Shown here: one piece after another, positions 8,452-17,500 of the stretch | How positions within the stretch are numbered: the first letter of the stretch is position 1 | Layout: every line of letters begins with the position of its first letter | Assembly: GCF_964021845.1 (NCBI RefSeq) | Contig: NZ_CAXHZC010000008.1 | Location: 184,894-248,893 of the forward strand | DNA from: Arcticibacterium sp964021845 | Lineage (GTDB): Bacteria; Bacteroidota; Bacteroidia; Cytophagales; Spirosomataceae | Direction of reading: 5' to 3' | DNA length: 64,000 bases | Position numbers and translations under genes: made by a program | Notes under the pieces: model-generated | Seen by the model: the letters and a program-made list of their open reading frames with translations, nothing else | Told to the model about the DNA's origin: nothing | Databases searched by the model: none

Positions 8452-9321
8452 ATGACAGAAGCTCCAGAGCAATCAAAAAGAGCCAAAAGGCCAGATTGGT
8501 TACGTGTTAAATTACCAATTGGTGAAAATTATAAAAAAGTAAGAGAGGTAGTAGACAAGAATAAACTACATACTATCTGTCAGTCGGGTAACTGTCCAAA
8601 TATGGGCGAGTGCTGGGGTGAGGGAACTGCTACTTTTATGATTTTAGGTAATGTGTGTACTAGAAGCTGTACTTTTTGTGCAGTAGCTACAGGAAGACCT
8701 CCAGAGTATGATACTGCAGAGCCAGAAAGAGTAGCGGATGCTATTAAAACAATGGGTGTGAAGCATGCCGTTATTACCTCTGTAAATAGAGACGAACTAA
8801 AGGATAAAGGAGCACAAGTGTGGTATGATACAGTTATCAAAACCAAAGAACTATCTCCAAAGACTACTATTGAAACACTTATTCCGGATACAAAAAGTAA
8901 TTGGGAGGCTCTATATAAAATGATTTCAGGTGGTCAAGAGGTGGTTTCTCATAACATGGAAACTGTGGAGCGTCTTTATAGACCTGTTAGGCCTCAGGCA
9001 AAGTATGCTAGAAGTTTAGAGCAAATAAGGAGAACCAAGGAGTACGGAAAGCGTACTAAAACTGGTATCATGCTGGGTTTGGGAGAAAAGAAAGAGGAAG
9101 TATTGACTGCAATGGAGCATTTGGTAGAACATGGCTGTGATATTTTAACTCTTGGTCAATATCTTCAACCTACAAAAATGCATCATGAGGTAGTTGAATT
9201 TATTCATCCCGATATGTTTGCTCTGTATAAGGAAGAAGGCCTGAAGTTAGGTTTGAAATACGTAGAATCTGGGCCATTGGTTCGTTCTAGTTACCATTCT
9301 GAAAGGCATGTTAATGTGTAA
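8452..9321 (+). CDS. lipA: Lipoyl synthase
   Basis: 289-residue radical SAM enzyme that inserts two sulfurs into protein-bound octanoyl groups to form lipoate. The auxiliary 4Fe-4S cluster ligands are Cys43, Cys48 and Cys54 (CX4CX5C), the radical SAM cluster ligands Cys69, Cys73 and Cys76 (CX3CX2C), and the conserved C-terminal RSSY motif is at 278-281. All are intact. It acts in the cytosol on lipoyl domains of 2-oxoacid dehydrogenases and GcvH. It is the second gene of a two-gene unit closed by a strong terminator. Confidence 0.97.
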   Translation: MTEAPEQSKRAKRPDWLRVKLPIGENYKKVREVVDKNKLHTICQSGNCPNMGECWGEGTATFMILGNVCTRSCTFCAVATGRPPEYDTAEPERVADAIKTMGVKHAVITSVNRDELKDKGAQVWYDTVIKTKELSPKTTIETLIPDTKSNWEALYKMISGGQEVVSHNMETVERLYRPVRPQAKYARSLEQIRRTKEYGKRTKTGIMLGLGEKKEEVLTAMEHLVEHGCDILTLGQYLQPTKMHHEVVEFIHPDMFALYKEEGLKLGLKYVESGPLVRSSYHSERHVNV

Positions 9322-9346
9322 GAAGTGGAAAAGACTTGATATTTAG

Positions 9347-9375
9347 AATGCAGCCCTGAGGGCTGCATTTTTTTT
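9347..9375 (+). terminator. Intrinsic terminator after lipA
   Basis: Perfect 10-bp stem AATGCAGCCC / GGGCTGCATT with loop TGA, followed by an eight-base T-run. Confidence 0.93.
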
Positions 9376-9634
9376 ATGTTGGCTGCTTTATAAAATTAAC
9401 TGAATTGAGAATATAGTATATTATAAATTATCTAGTAAAAGGAGTGTGGGTAGATAAAATAACTACCTTGCTTCTTAGATTAAGAAAATATGACTTCTAT
9501 TTCTCCTTTTCGTAAATAATATGCATTTTTGCGTTGTCAGTCGGTTTGGTGTTGAAAAATGAAGTCTGAAGCCTAGTTTTTTGGCATGAATACTGAATTG
9601 ATATTGGTAGTTTTCCAAATTAAATTTAAATTAA
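9376..9634 (+). other. Intergenic region upstream of metK
   Basis: No ORF is seen here. Apart from the candidate promoter at 9552-9581 I found only a weak GGTAG/CTACC inverted repeat near 9448-9466. I looked for SAM-I type conserved blocks (a K-turn and a GGTGGAGGGA-like core) and did not see them. Confidence 0.5.
9552..9581 (+). promoter_or_regulatory. Candidate metK promoter
   Basis: TTG (9552-9554), 19 nt, then TAGTTTTT (9574-9581), seven of eight matches to TAnnTTTG. This would give an mRNA leader of roughly 45 nt. Confidence 0.4.
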
Positions 9635-10924
9635 ATGCCTTATTTATTCACCTCTGAATCCGTTTCAGAAGGACACCCAGATAAAGTAGCAGACCAAATT
9701 TCGGATGCTTTAATAGATCATTTCTTAGCTTTTGATGCAAACTCAAAGGTTGCTTGTGAAACTCTTGTAACTACAGGTCAAGTTGTTTTGGCAGGGGAAG
9801 TTAATACTAACACTTACTTAGACGTTCAGTCTATTGCAAGGCAGGTTATTAATAAAATAGGCTATACTAAAGCAGAATATATGTTTGAAGGTAACTCTTG
9901 TGGAGTTATTTCAGCTATTCATGAGCAGTCTTCTGATATTAATCAAGGGGTTGATAGAAAAACGTCTGATAATTTTGAAGATAAAGCAAATGCTCAAGGT
10001 GCAGGTGACCAGGGTATGATGTTTGGTTATGCCACGAGCGAAACGGATAATTATATGCCATTGGCATTAGATTTGTCTCACAAAATTCTTCAGGAATTAG
10101 CTGATGTTAGAAGAGAGAATGATACTATTAAATACTTAAGACCTGATGCTAAATCGCAGGTTACTATTGAGTATTCTGATGATAATCAGCCCGTTAGAAT
10201 TGATACGATTGTTGTTTCAACACAGCATGACGATTTTGATGAAGATGAGGCTATGCTTAGCAAAATCAAGAGTGATATTATTAATATGGTAATTCCTCGA
10301 GTTAAGGCTAAATTAAAGCCAAGCTTACAGGCGTTATTTAATGATGATATTCTTTATCATATTAACCCTACAGGGAAATTTGTAATTGGTGGCCCTCATG
10401 GAGACACTGGTTTAACTGGTAGAAAAATCATAGTAGATACTTACGGAGGAAAAGGTGCTCATGGTGGAGGAGCTTTCTCTGGAAAGGATCCTTCTAAGGT
10501 AGATAGATCGGCTGCTTATGCCACTCGTCATATTGCTAAAAATTTAGTAGCAGCGGGTGTTGCGAGCGAGGTTTTAGTTCAGGTTTCTTATGCTATTGGC
10601 GTAGCTAAGCCATGTGGTGTTTTCTTAGACACATATGGTACGGCTAATGTTAAAGATGCCAACGGTAAAGTATTAAACGATGGTCAAATAGCTAGAGAAG
10701 TTGAAAAAATATTTGACTTAAGACCTTATGCTATAGAACAACGTTTAAAACTTAGGAATCCAATTTACTCTGAAACTGCGGCCTATGGTCACATGGGTCG
10801 TGAGCCTAAGACCTTGACAAAGGTTTTTGAAAATGCAGGTCAACGCGTAGAGAAAGAAGTAGAATTATTTACTTGGGAAAAACTTGATTACGTAGATCAG
10901 GTTAAAGCAGCCTTTGGTTTATAA
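9635..10924 (+). CDS. metK: S-adenosylmethionine synthetase
   Basis: 429 residues. Family motifs are seen in order: SVSEGHPDK near the N-terminus (GHPDK 13-17), GAGDQGMMFGYA (the ATP-binding hexapeptide region), and GGGAFSGKDPSKVDRSAAY near 284. The enzyme condenses ATP and methionine to SAM in the cytosol, feeding LipA, RimO and PrmA, which are also encoded in this window. It is longer than E. coli MetK (384 residues) through insertions typical of the longer family members. It stands alone with its own promoter candidate and terminator. Confidence 0.97.
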   Translation: MPYLFTSESVSEGHPDKVADQISDALIDHFLAFDANSKVACETLVTTGQVVLAGEVNTNTYLDVQSIARQVINKIGYTKAEYMFEGNSCGVISAIHEQSSDINQGVDRKTSDNFEDKANAQGAGDQGMMFGYATSETDNYMPLALDLSHKILQELADVRRENDTIKYLRPDAKSQVTIEYSDDNQPVRIDTIVVSTQHDDFDEDEAMLSKIKSDIINMVIPRVKAKLKPSLQALFNDDILYHINPTGKFVIGGPHGDTGLTGRKIIVDTYGGKGAHGGGAFSGKDPSKVDRSAAYATRHIAKNLVAAGVASEVLVQVSYAIGVAKPCGVFLDTYGTANVKDANGKVLNDGQIAREVEKIFDLRPYAIEQRLKLRNPIYSETAAYGHMGREPKTLTKVFENAGQRVEKEVELFTWEKLDYVDQVKAAFGL

Positions 10925-10947
10925 GTTTGACGCTATATTGTCATTTG

Positions 10948-10979
10948 AAAAACTCATGGTCATAGACCATGAGTTTTTT
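10948..10979 (+). terminator. Intrinsic terminator after metK
   Basis: Perfect 13-bp stem formed by AAAACTCATGGTC (10949-10961) and its complement, loop ATA, ending in a T-run to 10979. Confidence 0.93.
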
Positions 10980-11024
10980 GTTTAGGTTATGTATAAATCC
11001 AATCATTGTTTACAATTTTGTTTA

Positions 11025-11891
11025 ATGCAATCTTCTACTAGATTTTATATTCTTGGGATATTATTTGCCGCAGTTTGGTCATCTGCTTCTGTGGCGGCTA
11101 AAATAGGTTTAAAAGCGGTACAGCCATTGGTACTTTATCAAGGTCGGTTTACTTTGGCGGCTGTCTGTATGTTGGTTTTGATATACCTAATTCAAGGGAA
11201 ACGACTACCTAAAGGAAAGGAGTGGGGTCAGTTAGCTCTTTTTGGTTTTTTCAATGTGACTTTAGCCTTAGGTTTTTTTGTTTATGGAATTAGAGAAGTA
11301 GCTGCGGGTATTGGAGCTCTTCAAGTAGGTCTAAATCCTTTAGTGATAACTGTTTTAGCGGCAATAGTCGCTCGCAAAAAAATTCCGGTAAAAGGAGTGG
11401 TTGCACTCTTTTTGGGTATTTTAGGAGTGGCTATATGTGTTTATCCTTTGCTTTTAGAAAGCTATGCTACGCCAAAGGGATTGATGTTTTTAGGATTGGG
11501 TACTTTATCCTATTCCAGTGCCGCTGTTTTTTACAGTAAGATAGATTGGAAAATGGACAAACTGACGATTAACGGATGGCAGTCTTTCTTTGGAGCTTTA
11601 TTTCTTTTTCCAGCTACCTTTTTAGCTTATGATGGCAGTAGTGTCTATAATGAGTATTTCTTTTATCCTGTAATATGGTTAGGAATTCCTCTTTCGGTAG
11701 CTGGTGTTTATTTATGGCTTTGGCTATTGTCAAAAGATACTGTAAGAGCCTCTTTCTTTCTTTTCTTGTGCCCACCTTTTGGTTTGTTTTATGCCTATTT
11801 TATCTTAGATGAGCCTTTTACTTTATATACTTTGATTGGTCTTATAGTTGTTATGGTGGCAATATACCTAGGTAAAGTAAAAGCGAAGTGA
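11025..11891 (+). CDS. DMT superfamily permease (EamA domain)
   Basis: About 288 residues with ten hydrophobic segments arranged as two EamA repeats, the usual drug/metabolite transporter topology. An ATG at 10989 would add 12 hydrophilic residues. I prefer ATG 11025 because it begins just before the first membrane segment (MQSSTRFYILG), as in relatives. The protein sits in the inner membrane and exports or imports an unknown small metabolite; the conserved W and P residues in the first repeat are present. It converges on the zinc-ribbon/Nif3 operon across a bidirectional terminator. Confidence 0.88.
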   Translation: MQSSTRFYILGILFAAVWSSASVAAKIGLKAVQPLVLYQGRFTLAAVCMLVLIYLIQGKRLPKGKEWGQLALFGFFNVTLALGFFVYGIREVAAGIGALQVGLNPLVITVLAAIVARKKIPVKGVVALFLGILGVAICVYPLLLESYATPKGLMFLGLGTLSYSSAAVFYSKIDWKMDKLTINGWQSFFGALFLFPATFLAYDGSSVYNEYFFYPVIWLGIPLSVAGVYLWLWLLSKDTVRASFFLFLCPPFGLFYAYFILDEPFTLYTLIGLIVVMVAIYLGKVKAK

Positions 11892-11911
11892 TTTTATTTA
11901 ATTACTGAAAC

Positions 11912-11946
11912 AAAAAAAGGAGGCTAAGAGCCTCCTTAATCTTTTT
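11912..11946. terminator. Bidirectional intrinsic terminator
   Basis: Perfect stem AAGGAGGCT (11917-11925) / AGCCTCCTT (11929-11937), loop AAG. Seven A's on the left give the T-run for minus-strand transcripts. On the plus side the run is AATCTTTTT. It serves the convergent permease and zinc-ribbon genes. Confidence 0.88.
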
Positions 11947-11959
11947 CACTTTCAAGAAA

Positions 11960-12706
11960 TTACTTTCTCTTTCTGTGCACTTTAATGATATCAGCATCGG
12001 CTAATATTCTTCCACAATGCTCACAGATAATGATTTTAAGTTTTTCCATAATATCCGCCTGTCTCTGAGGAGGTACTACGTTAAAACAGCCACCACAAGC
12101 TCCTCTATCTACCGACACTACAGCAAGGCCGTTTTTAGCACTACCTCTTATTTTAATGTAAGCATTAAGAAGTCTAGCTTCTACTTTTTTAGCTTGTTTA
12201 GCACTTTGCTTTAATAATTTTTCTTCTTCTTCTTGGCTCTCAATAACTAGTTTATCAAGTTCCTTTTTCTTTTGCTCCAAAACTTCTTTTTTAGAAGTAA
12301 GTGTCGCTGTAGTTTCGTCAATCTCTTGTTGTTTAGACTTAAGTTTGAATTCGCCTTCTCTTACTCTTTTTTCAGAAAGTTGAATTTCTAATTCTTGAAG
12401 TTCTAGTTCTTTAGAAATAGCGTCAAATTCACGGTTATTTCTAACGTTCATCTGCTGATCCTTGTATTTGACAATCAGTTTTTCAGAATCACCTTTATTT
12501 AGTCTATGACGGCTTATTTCTTCGTTAATTCCATCTAGTTCAGACTGAAACCTACCAACTCTTTTCTCTACACCTATAACCTCATCTTCTAAGTCTTTAA
12601 CCTCTTCTGGAAGGTCTCCACGAAGTTTTCTTAAAACGTCTAGTTTCGAATCAATTTCCTGAAGCTTTAAAAGCGAATCTAATTTATCTGCAATCGTTAA
12701 TTCCAT
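11960..12706 (-). CDS. Coiled-coil protein with C4 zinc ribbon
   Basis: 248 residues. A long alpha-helical coiled coil (about 15-185, rich in E, K, L and Q) ends in a zinc ribbon with Cys204, Cys207, Cys228 and Cys231 (CGGC and CEHC). This is the CT398/DR0291-like zinc-ribbon family, thought to bind nucleic acid or act as an adaptor; its exact role is unsettled. It lies 48 bp downstream of a Nif3-like gene on the same strand, a pairing often seen in Bacteroidota, so the two are probably one operon. Confidence 0.9.
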   Translation of the reverse strand: MELTIADKLDSLLKLQEIDSKLDVLRKLRGDLPEEVKDLEDEVIGVEKRVGRFQSELDGINEEISRHRLNKGDSEKLIVKYKDQQMNVRNNREFDAISKELELQELEIQLSEKRVREGEFKLKSKQQEIDETTATLTSKKEVLEQKKKELDKLVIESQEEEEKLLKQSAKQAKKVEARLLNAYIKIRGSAKNGLAVVSVDRGACGGCFNVVPPQRQADIMEKLKIIICEHCGRILADADIIKVHRKRK

Positions 12707-12754
12707 AAACTTTGATAAAGTTTTTATATCAAGGTGTGTTAAACCTTAAGGTAC

Positions 12755-13852
12755 TTAATAAAAATAATTTATCGGGTTGGTTTTCACCTCCGATAAATAG
12801 GTCGCAAAATTAGTGAATTTTTTCAATATTTCATCCCTAATTAATTCTTTTGTAAACTGTTCACTTTCATAGTGTCCAATGTCGGCAATTACAATTTTCT
12901 TATCGGCGTCAAAGTATTCATGATATTTATAATCTGAAGTGATAAAGATATCAGCATTTGAGGCTAGGGCATTGTTTAACAAAAAGCCACCAGAACCACC
13001 ACATAGAGCCACTGTTTGGATGTGTTTGTTGGCCATATCTGTATGCTTGATTACAGATAGAGCCATGTTTGTTTTAAGATAACTCATAAATTCTTTTGCT
13101 GGCATCGGAGCTTCTAAATGTCCTATGGCTCCAGAGCCAACAAGCTGATGTTCATTTGCTAATTCGTGAAGAAAGTAGGAAACTTCTTCATAGACGTGAC
13201 CAGCTTTCATGGCCTGAAGAACATTAGTTTGTAATTGTTTTGGAAAAATAACTTCTATACGGCTTTCATCTAACTCCGTATATTTTCCTCTTTTTCCAAT
13301 TTCAGGATTAGCTATTTCGTTGGGTTTGAAGGTGCCTTTGCCTACTGCCCTGAAACTACATTTAGAATAATTTCCAATCTCTCCAGCTCCAGCAGCATAA
13401 AGTGCATCAAGGAGTTGACCAGTATTTTCTTTGGGTACAAAAACAGTCAGTTTCATTAATAGCTCTTTTTTAGGAGCTAAAATTTTTACGTTTTTAAGTT
13501 GTAATTTTTCTGCCATTTTAAAGCTAACTCCACCTGTGATATTGTCTAGGTTAGTGTGGCAGGCGTAAATAGCAATGTCGTTTTTGATCGCCTTGATAAT
13601 AGTACGCTCAATATAATTTTTGCCAGTAAGCTTTTTTAAGCCCTTAAATATGATGGGGTGGTGGGCAATGATAAGGTTGCAATTTTTCTCAATCGCCTCG
13701 TCAATTACATCTTCGGTAGAGTCTAAGCAAACTAAAACATTTGTAATCTCTTCGTTTTTATCGCCCACTATTAAACCAGAGTTATCATAGGACTCTTGAT
13801 AGTTTAAAGGAGCAATTTCTTCCAAATAATTGACAAGTTCTTTTATCTGCAT
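12755..13852 (-). CDS. Nif3-like dinuclear metal centre protein
   Basis: 365 residues, NIF3/YbgI/YqfO family. The metal-binding motifs AHHPIIFKGL (His64-His65), ACHTNLDN (near 97) and the C-terminal HYESEQ are all visible. The protein is longer than E. coli YbgI because of a PII-like insert in the middle (about 125-230), as in B. subtilis YqfO. These proteins form hexamers or toroids with a two-metal site; a role as GTP cyclohydrolase I type 2 is an old annotation and not established. It is the first gene of the two-gene operon with the zinc-ribbon protein. Confidence 0.93.
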   Translation of the reverse strand: MQIKELVNYLEEIAPLNYQESYDNSGLIVGDKNEEITNVLVCLDSTEDVIDEAIEKNCNLIIAHHPIIFKGLKKLTGKNYIERTIIKAIKNDIAIYACHTNLDNITGGVSFKMAEKLQLKNVKILAPKKELLMKLTVFVPKENTGQLLDALYAAGAGEIGNYSKCSFRAVGKGTFKPNEIANPEIGKRGKYTELDESRIEVIFPKQLQTNVLQAMKAGHVYEEVSYFLHELANEHQLVGSGAIGHLEAPMPAKEFMSYLKTNMALSVIKHTDMANKHIQTVALCGGSGGFLLNNALASNADIFITSDYKYHEYFDADKKIVIADIGHYESEQFTKELIRDEILKKFTNFATYLSEVKTNPINYFY

Positions 13853-14069
13853 GCTTACATTTTTTGTGTAAAAATAAGAATAATGTCTCTTCTTGGCTTA
13901 ATCCTATTAGGCGTCAATTCTATGAAATTGGGGTTTCTGTCTTTCATTTGATTCTTTAAGACCTTTTAGTTTGTATTTTATAGTAAATAAATGGTAATTT
14001 TCTGAGCCTATAATTGTAGGGGAGCTTGAATGAGCTTATAAAATGCAACCGATTGAAATAATTAAACAT

Positions 14070-14843
14070 ATGAAAGTTATAGGTCTATCTATTCTTTTCT
14101 GTCTCTTTTCTATTATGAGTAATGCACAGTTAGCGGAGGTGAAATCTGGAGTTTATACTTGGTCAGAGTTACCGGTCAAAAAGGGAACTCAAAGAGAGGG
14201 TCGAAAAATCATGGAGGGTAGCTCTCCACACTTTTCTTTTTTAGAGGTTCATGCCACTACACAAGAAAAAGGAGCCAAGCCAGCCGCACCACATACGCAA
14301 AAGGATATAGAGGAAGTAATCATTGTAAAAGAGGGCCTGATGAAAATGACTATGGACGGTGAAAGTCAAATTTTGCCGGCGGGAAGCGTTATTTTAATTC
14401 CACCAATGGTAGAGCAGTCGCTCCAAAATGTAGGAGATGGACCTTTGACCTATTATGTGATGATGTTTAAATCAAAGGCTAAAACAGATATTGAAAGAGG
14501 CAAAAATGCCGGTGGTGCTATGTTTATCAATTATGATAACTTAGAGTTTCAACCGAGTAAAAAAGGAGGTAAAATAATTTATCTCAAAAGGCCTACTGCC
14601 ATGTGTGAGGAGTTTGAAATGCATGTGACACAACTTGATCAAAAAGGACCTAGCCATTCTCCTCATTCTCATGTTGATTCCGAAATGATATTGGTCATTG
14701 AAGGAGAAACACAAATGAGTATTGCAGGACAGACGTATACTGGAAAGGCTGGCGATTTGTACTTTATGAAATCTAATGAATTTCATGGAATTAGTAATGT
14801 GGGAGAAAATCCTTGTCGATATTTTGCTTTCCGATGGTATTAA
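14070..14843 (+). CDS. Secreted two-domain cupin protein
   Basis: About 257 residues. I start at ATG 14070 because it begins a good signal peptide (MKVIGLSILFCLFSIMSNAQ); an upstream ATG at 14043 adds nine residues. Two cupin domains follow. The first has PHTQKDIEEVIIVKEG and the second HSPHSHVDSEMILVIEGE, both with metal-binding His/Glu patterns. The fold resembles bicupins such as ureidoglycine aminohydrolase, but export to the periplasm and the sugar-type neighbours argue against a purine role. It is first in a plus-strand set with a DUF6807 lipoprotein and an exported oxidoreductase. Confidence 0.85.
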   Translation: MKVIGLSILFCLFSIMSNAQLAEVKSGVYTWSELPVKKGTQREGRKIMEGSSPHFSFLEVHATTQEKGAKPAAPHTQKDIEEVIIVKEGLMKMTMDGESQILPAGSVILIPPMVEQSLQNVGDGPLTYYVMMFKSKAKTDIERGKNAGGAMFINYDNLEFQPSKKGGKIIYLKRPTAMCEEFEMHVTQLDQKGPSHSPHSHVDSEMILVIEGETQMSIAGQTYTGKAGDLYFMKSNEFHGISNVGENPCRYFAFRWY

Positions 14844-14889
14844 TAAAAATAGTATTAACCTTTAACCCAATTAATTTTAGTTTTTAGAA

Positions 14890-15978
14890 ATGAACAACCC
14901 TATGAGAAAAATGAAAAGTGCAGGAGCTTTAGGATTAGGCCTTGCGGCAGTTTTATTCAGTATGTCTTCTTGTGCATCGAGTTCAGAAGATTCGACGGCA
15001 ACCGAAAAAGAACGAATTGAATTAGTAAGACAGGATGGAGACGAGAAAGTAGATGTAATGATAGACGGTAATTTGTTTACTTCTTACATCTATCCTAATA
15101 CAATTAAAAAACCAGTTTTGTATCCTATAATTACACCAAAAGGAACTAAAATAACACGTAAGTTTCCTTTAGAACCATCTGTTGGAGAGCGAGTTGACCA
15201 TCCACATCATGTAGGTTTATGGTTTAACTATGGGGATGTTAATGGTTTAGATTTTTGGAATAATTCTGATTCTATTGATGTCTCAAAAAGAGAGCATTAC
15301 GGGACTATTGTTCACAAAGAAATCAAATCAACTAGCAACGGAAACGATAAAGCTGAACTAGCAGTAGTGATGGATTGGGAGGCTCCAGATGGTACAGTTT
15401 TATTAAAAGAGAATACCACTTTTGTATTTAGTGGAGCGGGAGACCAATACGCAATTGATAGAATTACAACATTAACTGCAGAAAACCAAGATGTTAGTTT
15501 TAAAGATAATAAAGAAGGTATGATAGGGGTTCGTTTGACTCGTGCTATGGAGCACCCTTCTGATAAGCCAGGTGTATTTACAGATGCTAATGGCATAAGC
15601 ACAGGTGTGGCGGTTCTGGATAACGAAGGAGTAAACGGAAATTACCTTAACGCTGAAGGCGTAGAAGGCGAAGATTGCTGGGGTTTGCGTTCTAACTGGA
15701 TGAACTTAAGCTCTACCATTGGTGATGAGCAAGTTTCTTTAGCAATTTTAGATCACCAGAAAAATGTAGGTTTTCCAACGTACTGGCATGCTAGAGGTTA
15801 CGGCTTGTTTGCTGCTAACCCTTTAGGTCAGGAAGTTTTTAGTGATGGTAAAGAAAGTTTAAACTTTAAGCTAGCAAAAGGCGAAAGCGTTACTTTCAAA
15901 TACAGAGTAATAGTAGCGAGCAATGCCTTAAACAAAGAAACTTTGGATAAAGAGTTTACAGCGTTTTCTGCTCAATAA
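14890..15978 (+). CDS. DUF6807 (PmoA-like) lipoprotein
   Basis: 362 residues. The signal peptide ends in a lipobox SMSSC with Cys28 as the likely lipidated residue. The mature part matches the DUF6807 family, often labelled PmoA: a segment with HPHHVGLWFNYGDVNG, FKDNKEGMIGVRLTRAME and a late DHQKNVGFPTYWHARGYG. The label methane oxygenase comes from naming history; there is no evidence for methane chemistry here. The family commonly sits beside Gfo/Idh/MocA oxidoreductases in sugar loci, as it does here. Expected location is the periplasmic face of a membrane. Confidence 0.85.
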   Translation: MNNPMRKMKSAGALGLGLAAVLFSMSSCASSSEDSTATEKERIELVRQDGDEKVDVMIDGNLFTSYIYPNTIKKPVLYPIITPKGTKITRKFPLEPSVGERVDHPHHVGLWFNYGDVNGLDFWNNSDSIDVSKREHYGTIVHKEIKSTSNGNDKAELAVVMDWEAPDGTVLLKENTTFVFSGAGDQYAIDRITTLTAENQDVSFKDNKEGMIGVRLTRAMEHPSDKPGVFTDANGISTGVAVLDNEGVNGNYLNAEGVEGEDCWGLRSNWMNLSSTIGDEQVSLAILDHQKNVGFPTYWHARGYGLFAANPLGQEVFSDGKESLNFKLAKGESVTFKYRVIVASNALNKETLDKEFTAFSAQ

Positions 15979-16013
15979 TTTAAAAATATATTCAACCGAG
16001 AAACAATAAAAGA

Positions 16014-17393
16014 ATGAATAACAGAAGAGATTTTATAAAAAAGGCAACGCTTGCAACTACAGGTGTGGTTTTAGGAACATCGTCGGCTATGTCGGCCAAA
16101 TCGTATGCTAATATTTTAGGAGCCAATGATAGAGTGATTTTAGGCTCTATTGGTGTAGGCGGAAGAGGTAAAGGTTTGCTAGATAGTTTTTCTAGTATGT
16201 ATAATGATGGCGTTACAGTAAAAACAATTTGTGATGTAGAGTCTAAGTACTTAGCTGAAAGACAAGCAATAGCTGCTAAAAATCAGAAAGGTTTAAAGCC
16301 AGGTACCGAAACGGATATGCGTAAAGTGTTTGACGATAAAGAAATTGATGCAGTGGTGGTGGCTACGCCAAATCACTGGCATGCATTATCTGCAATTTGG
16401 GCTTGCCAAGCAGGTAAAAATGTTTACGTAGAAAAACCGAGTTCTCATAATGTTTGGGAAGGTAGAAAAATGGTGGAAGCTGCCAGAAAGTATGATAGAA
16501 TAGTTCAGGTAGGTTTTCAAAACAGGTCAATATCAAATGTCATGCAAGCCATGGCTTTCTTGCATGATGGCGGTATTGGTGAAGTGTTTATGGCCAGAGG
16601 AACCTGTTTTAAACCTCGTAATTCTTTCGGAATAACTAAGGATAGCAATCCTCCAGCATCACTTAACTATGACATGTGGTTAGGGCCAGCATCTTACAGA
16701 CCCTATAATGAGAAAAAAGGGCATTATAACTGGCATTGGCACTGGGATACAGGAAATGGTGATACTGGTAATCAAGGCCCACACCAATTTGACGTGGCTC
16801 GTTGGGGATTAAATAAGAAAGTGCACCCAGTAAAAGTGCAGTCTATGGGAGGAATATTTGGTATTAAACCAGATGAATGCTCGCAAGAAACACCAAATAC
16901 ACAGACTTCAGTTTTTGAATATGAAGATGGTAAAATTTTGGAGTTTGAAACAAGAGGGAGATTTACAAATGCCGAGTCTGATGCTGGTATAAAAATCGGT
17001 AATATGTTTTATGGAACGGAAGGTTGGATGGAAGTAAATGGCAGCACATGGAGAGCTTATAGAAACGATGAAAAGGAAGCATTTGCAGGTTCTGGAATGG
17101 CTGCTGGTGCGGCCATAGGAGGAGATAGCTCTTTCAGAACTGCTCCAGATAGTAATGGCCATTTTGGTAATTTTATTGATTCCTTAAAAGCTGGAAACAA
17201 TTCAGGTTTGAACTGTGAGGTGGAAGTAGGTCATATGTCTACTGTGTTGCCTTTAATCGCTAATGCCGCCTACAGAGTAGGAGAGACGCTTAGGTTTAAT
17301 GGTGAGTTTGAAGAGTTTATTGACAATGAAGAAGCAGATATGATGCTAACGCGTAAATACAGATACCCTTATATTGTACCTCAAAACGTATAA
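16014..17393 (+). CDS. Exported Gfo/Idh/MocA family oxidoreductase
   Basis: 459 residues. The N-terminus is a twin-arginine signal (NRRDFIKKA, Arg4-Arg5, then a hydrophobic stretch to about 28), so the folded, cofactor-loaded enzyme is probably exported. The Rossmann motif GVGGRG is at 47-52 and the family lysine motif EKP at 140-142. The C-terminal half has the His/Trp-rich YNWHWHWDTGNGDTGNQGPH segment typical of secreted members. It likely oxidises or reduces a sugar or cyclitol with a tightly bound nicotinamide cofactor; the substrate is unknown. It lies 35 bp after the DUF6807 gene, forming a three-gene unit. Confidence 0.9.
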   Translation: MNNRRDFIKKATLATTGVVLGTSSAMSAKSYANILGANDRVILGSIGVGGRGKGLLDSFSSMYNDGVTVKTICDVESKYLAERQAIAAKNQKGLKPGTETDMRKVFDDKEIDAVVVATPNHWHALSAIWACQAGKNVYVEKPSSHNVWEGRKMVEAARKYDRIVQVGFQNRSISNVMQAMAFLHDGGIGEVFMARGTCFKPRNSFGITKDSNPPASLNYDMWLGPASYRPYNEKKGHYNWHWHWDTGNGDTGNQGPHQFDVARWGLNKKVHPVKVQSMGGIFGIKPDECSQETPNTQTSVFEYEDGKILEFETRGRFTNAESDAGIKIGNMFYGTEGWMEVNGSTWRAYRNDEKEAFAGSGMAAGAAIGGDSSFRTAPDSNGHFGNFIDSLKAGNNSGLNCEVEVGHMSTVLPLIANAAYRVGETLRFNGEFEEFIDNEEADMMLTRKYRYPYIVPQNV

Positions 17394-17411
17394 TATTCAG
17401 GTAATATTTCT

Positions 17412-17453
17412 AAAGAGGCTGCTTTATCATCAAGATGAGGCAGCCTCTTTTTT
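17412..17453 (+). terminator. Intrinsic terminator after the Gfo/Idh/MocA gene
   Basis: Perfect 11-bp outer stem AAAGAGGCTGC / GCAGCCTCTTT with an inner CATC/GATG stem and a T-run. Confidence 0.92.
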
Positions 17454-17500
17454 GTTTGACAAATCTATAGAGTCTTAAATCAGTATTTGAGTGTGATGTC

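Noticed and set aside
9376..9634. SAM riboswitch upstream of metK
   Set aside because: No SAM-I style K-turn or conserved core and no terminator/antiterminator pair were visible by eye; a covariance-model search would be decisive.
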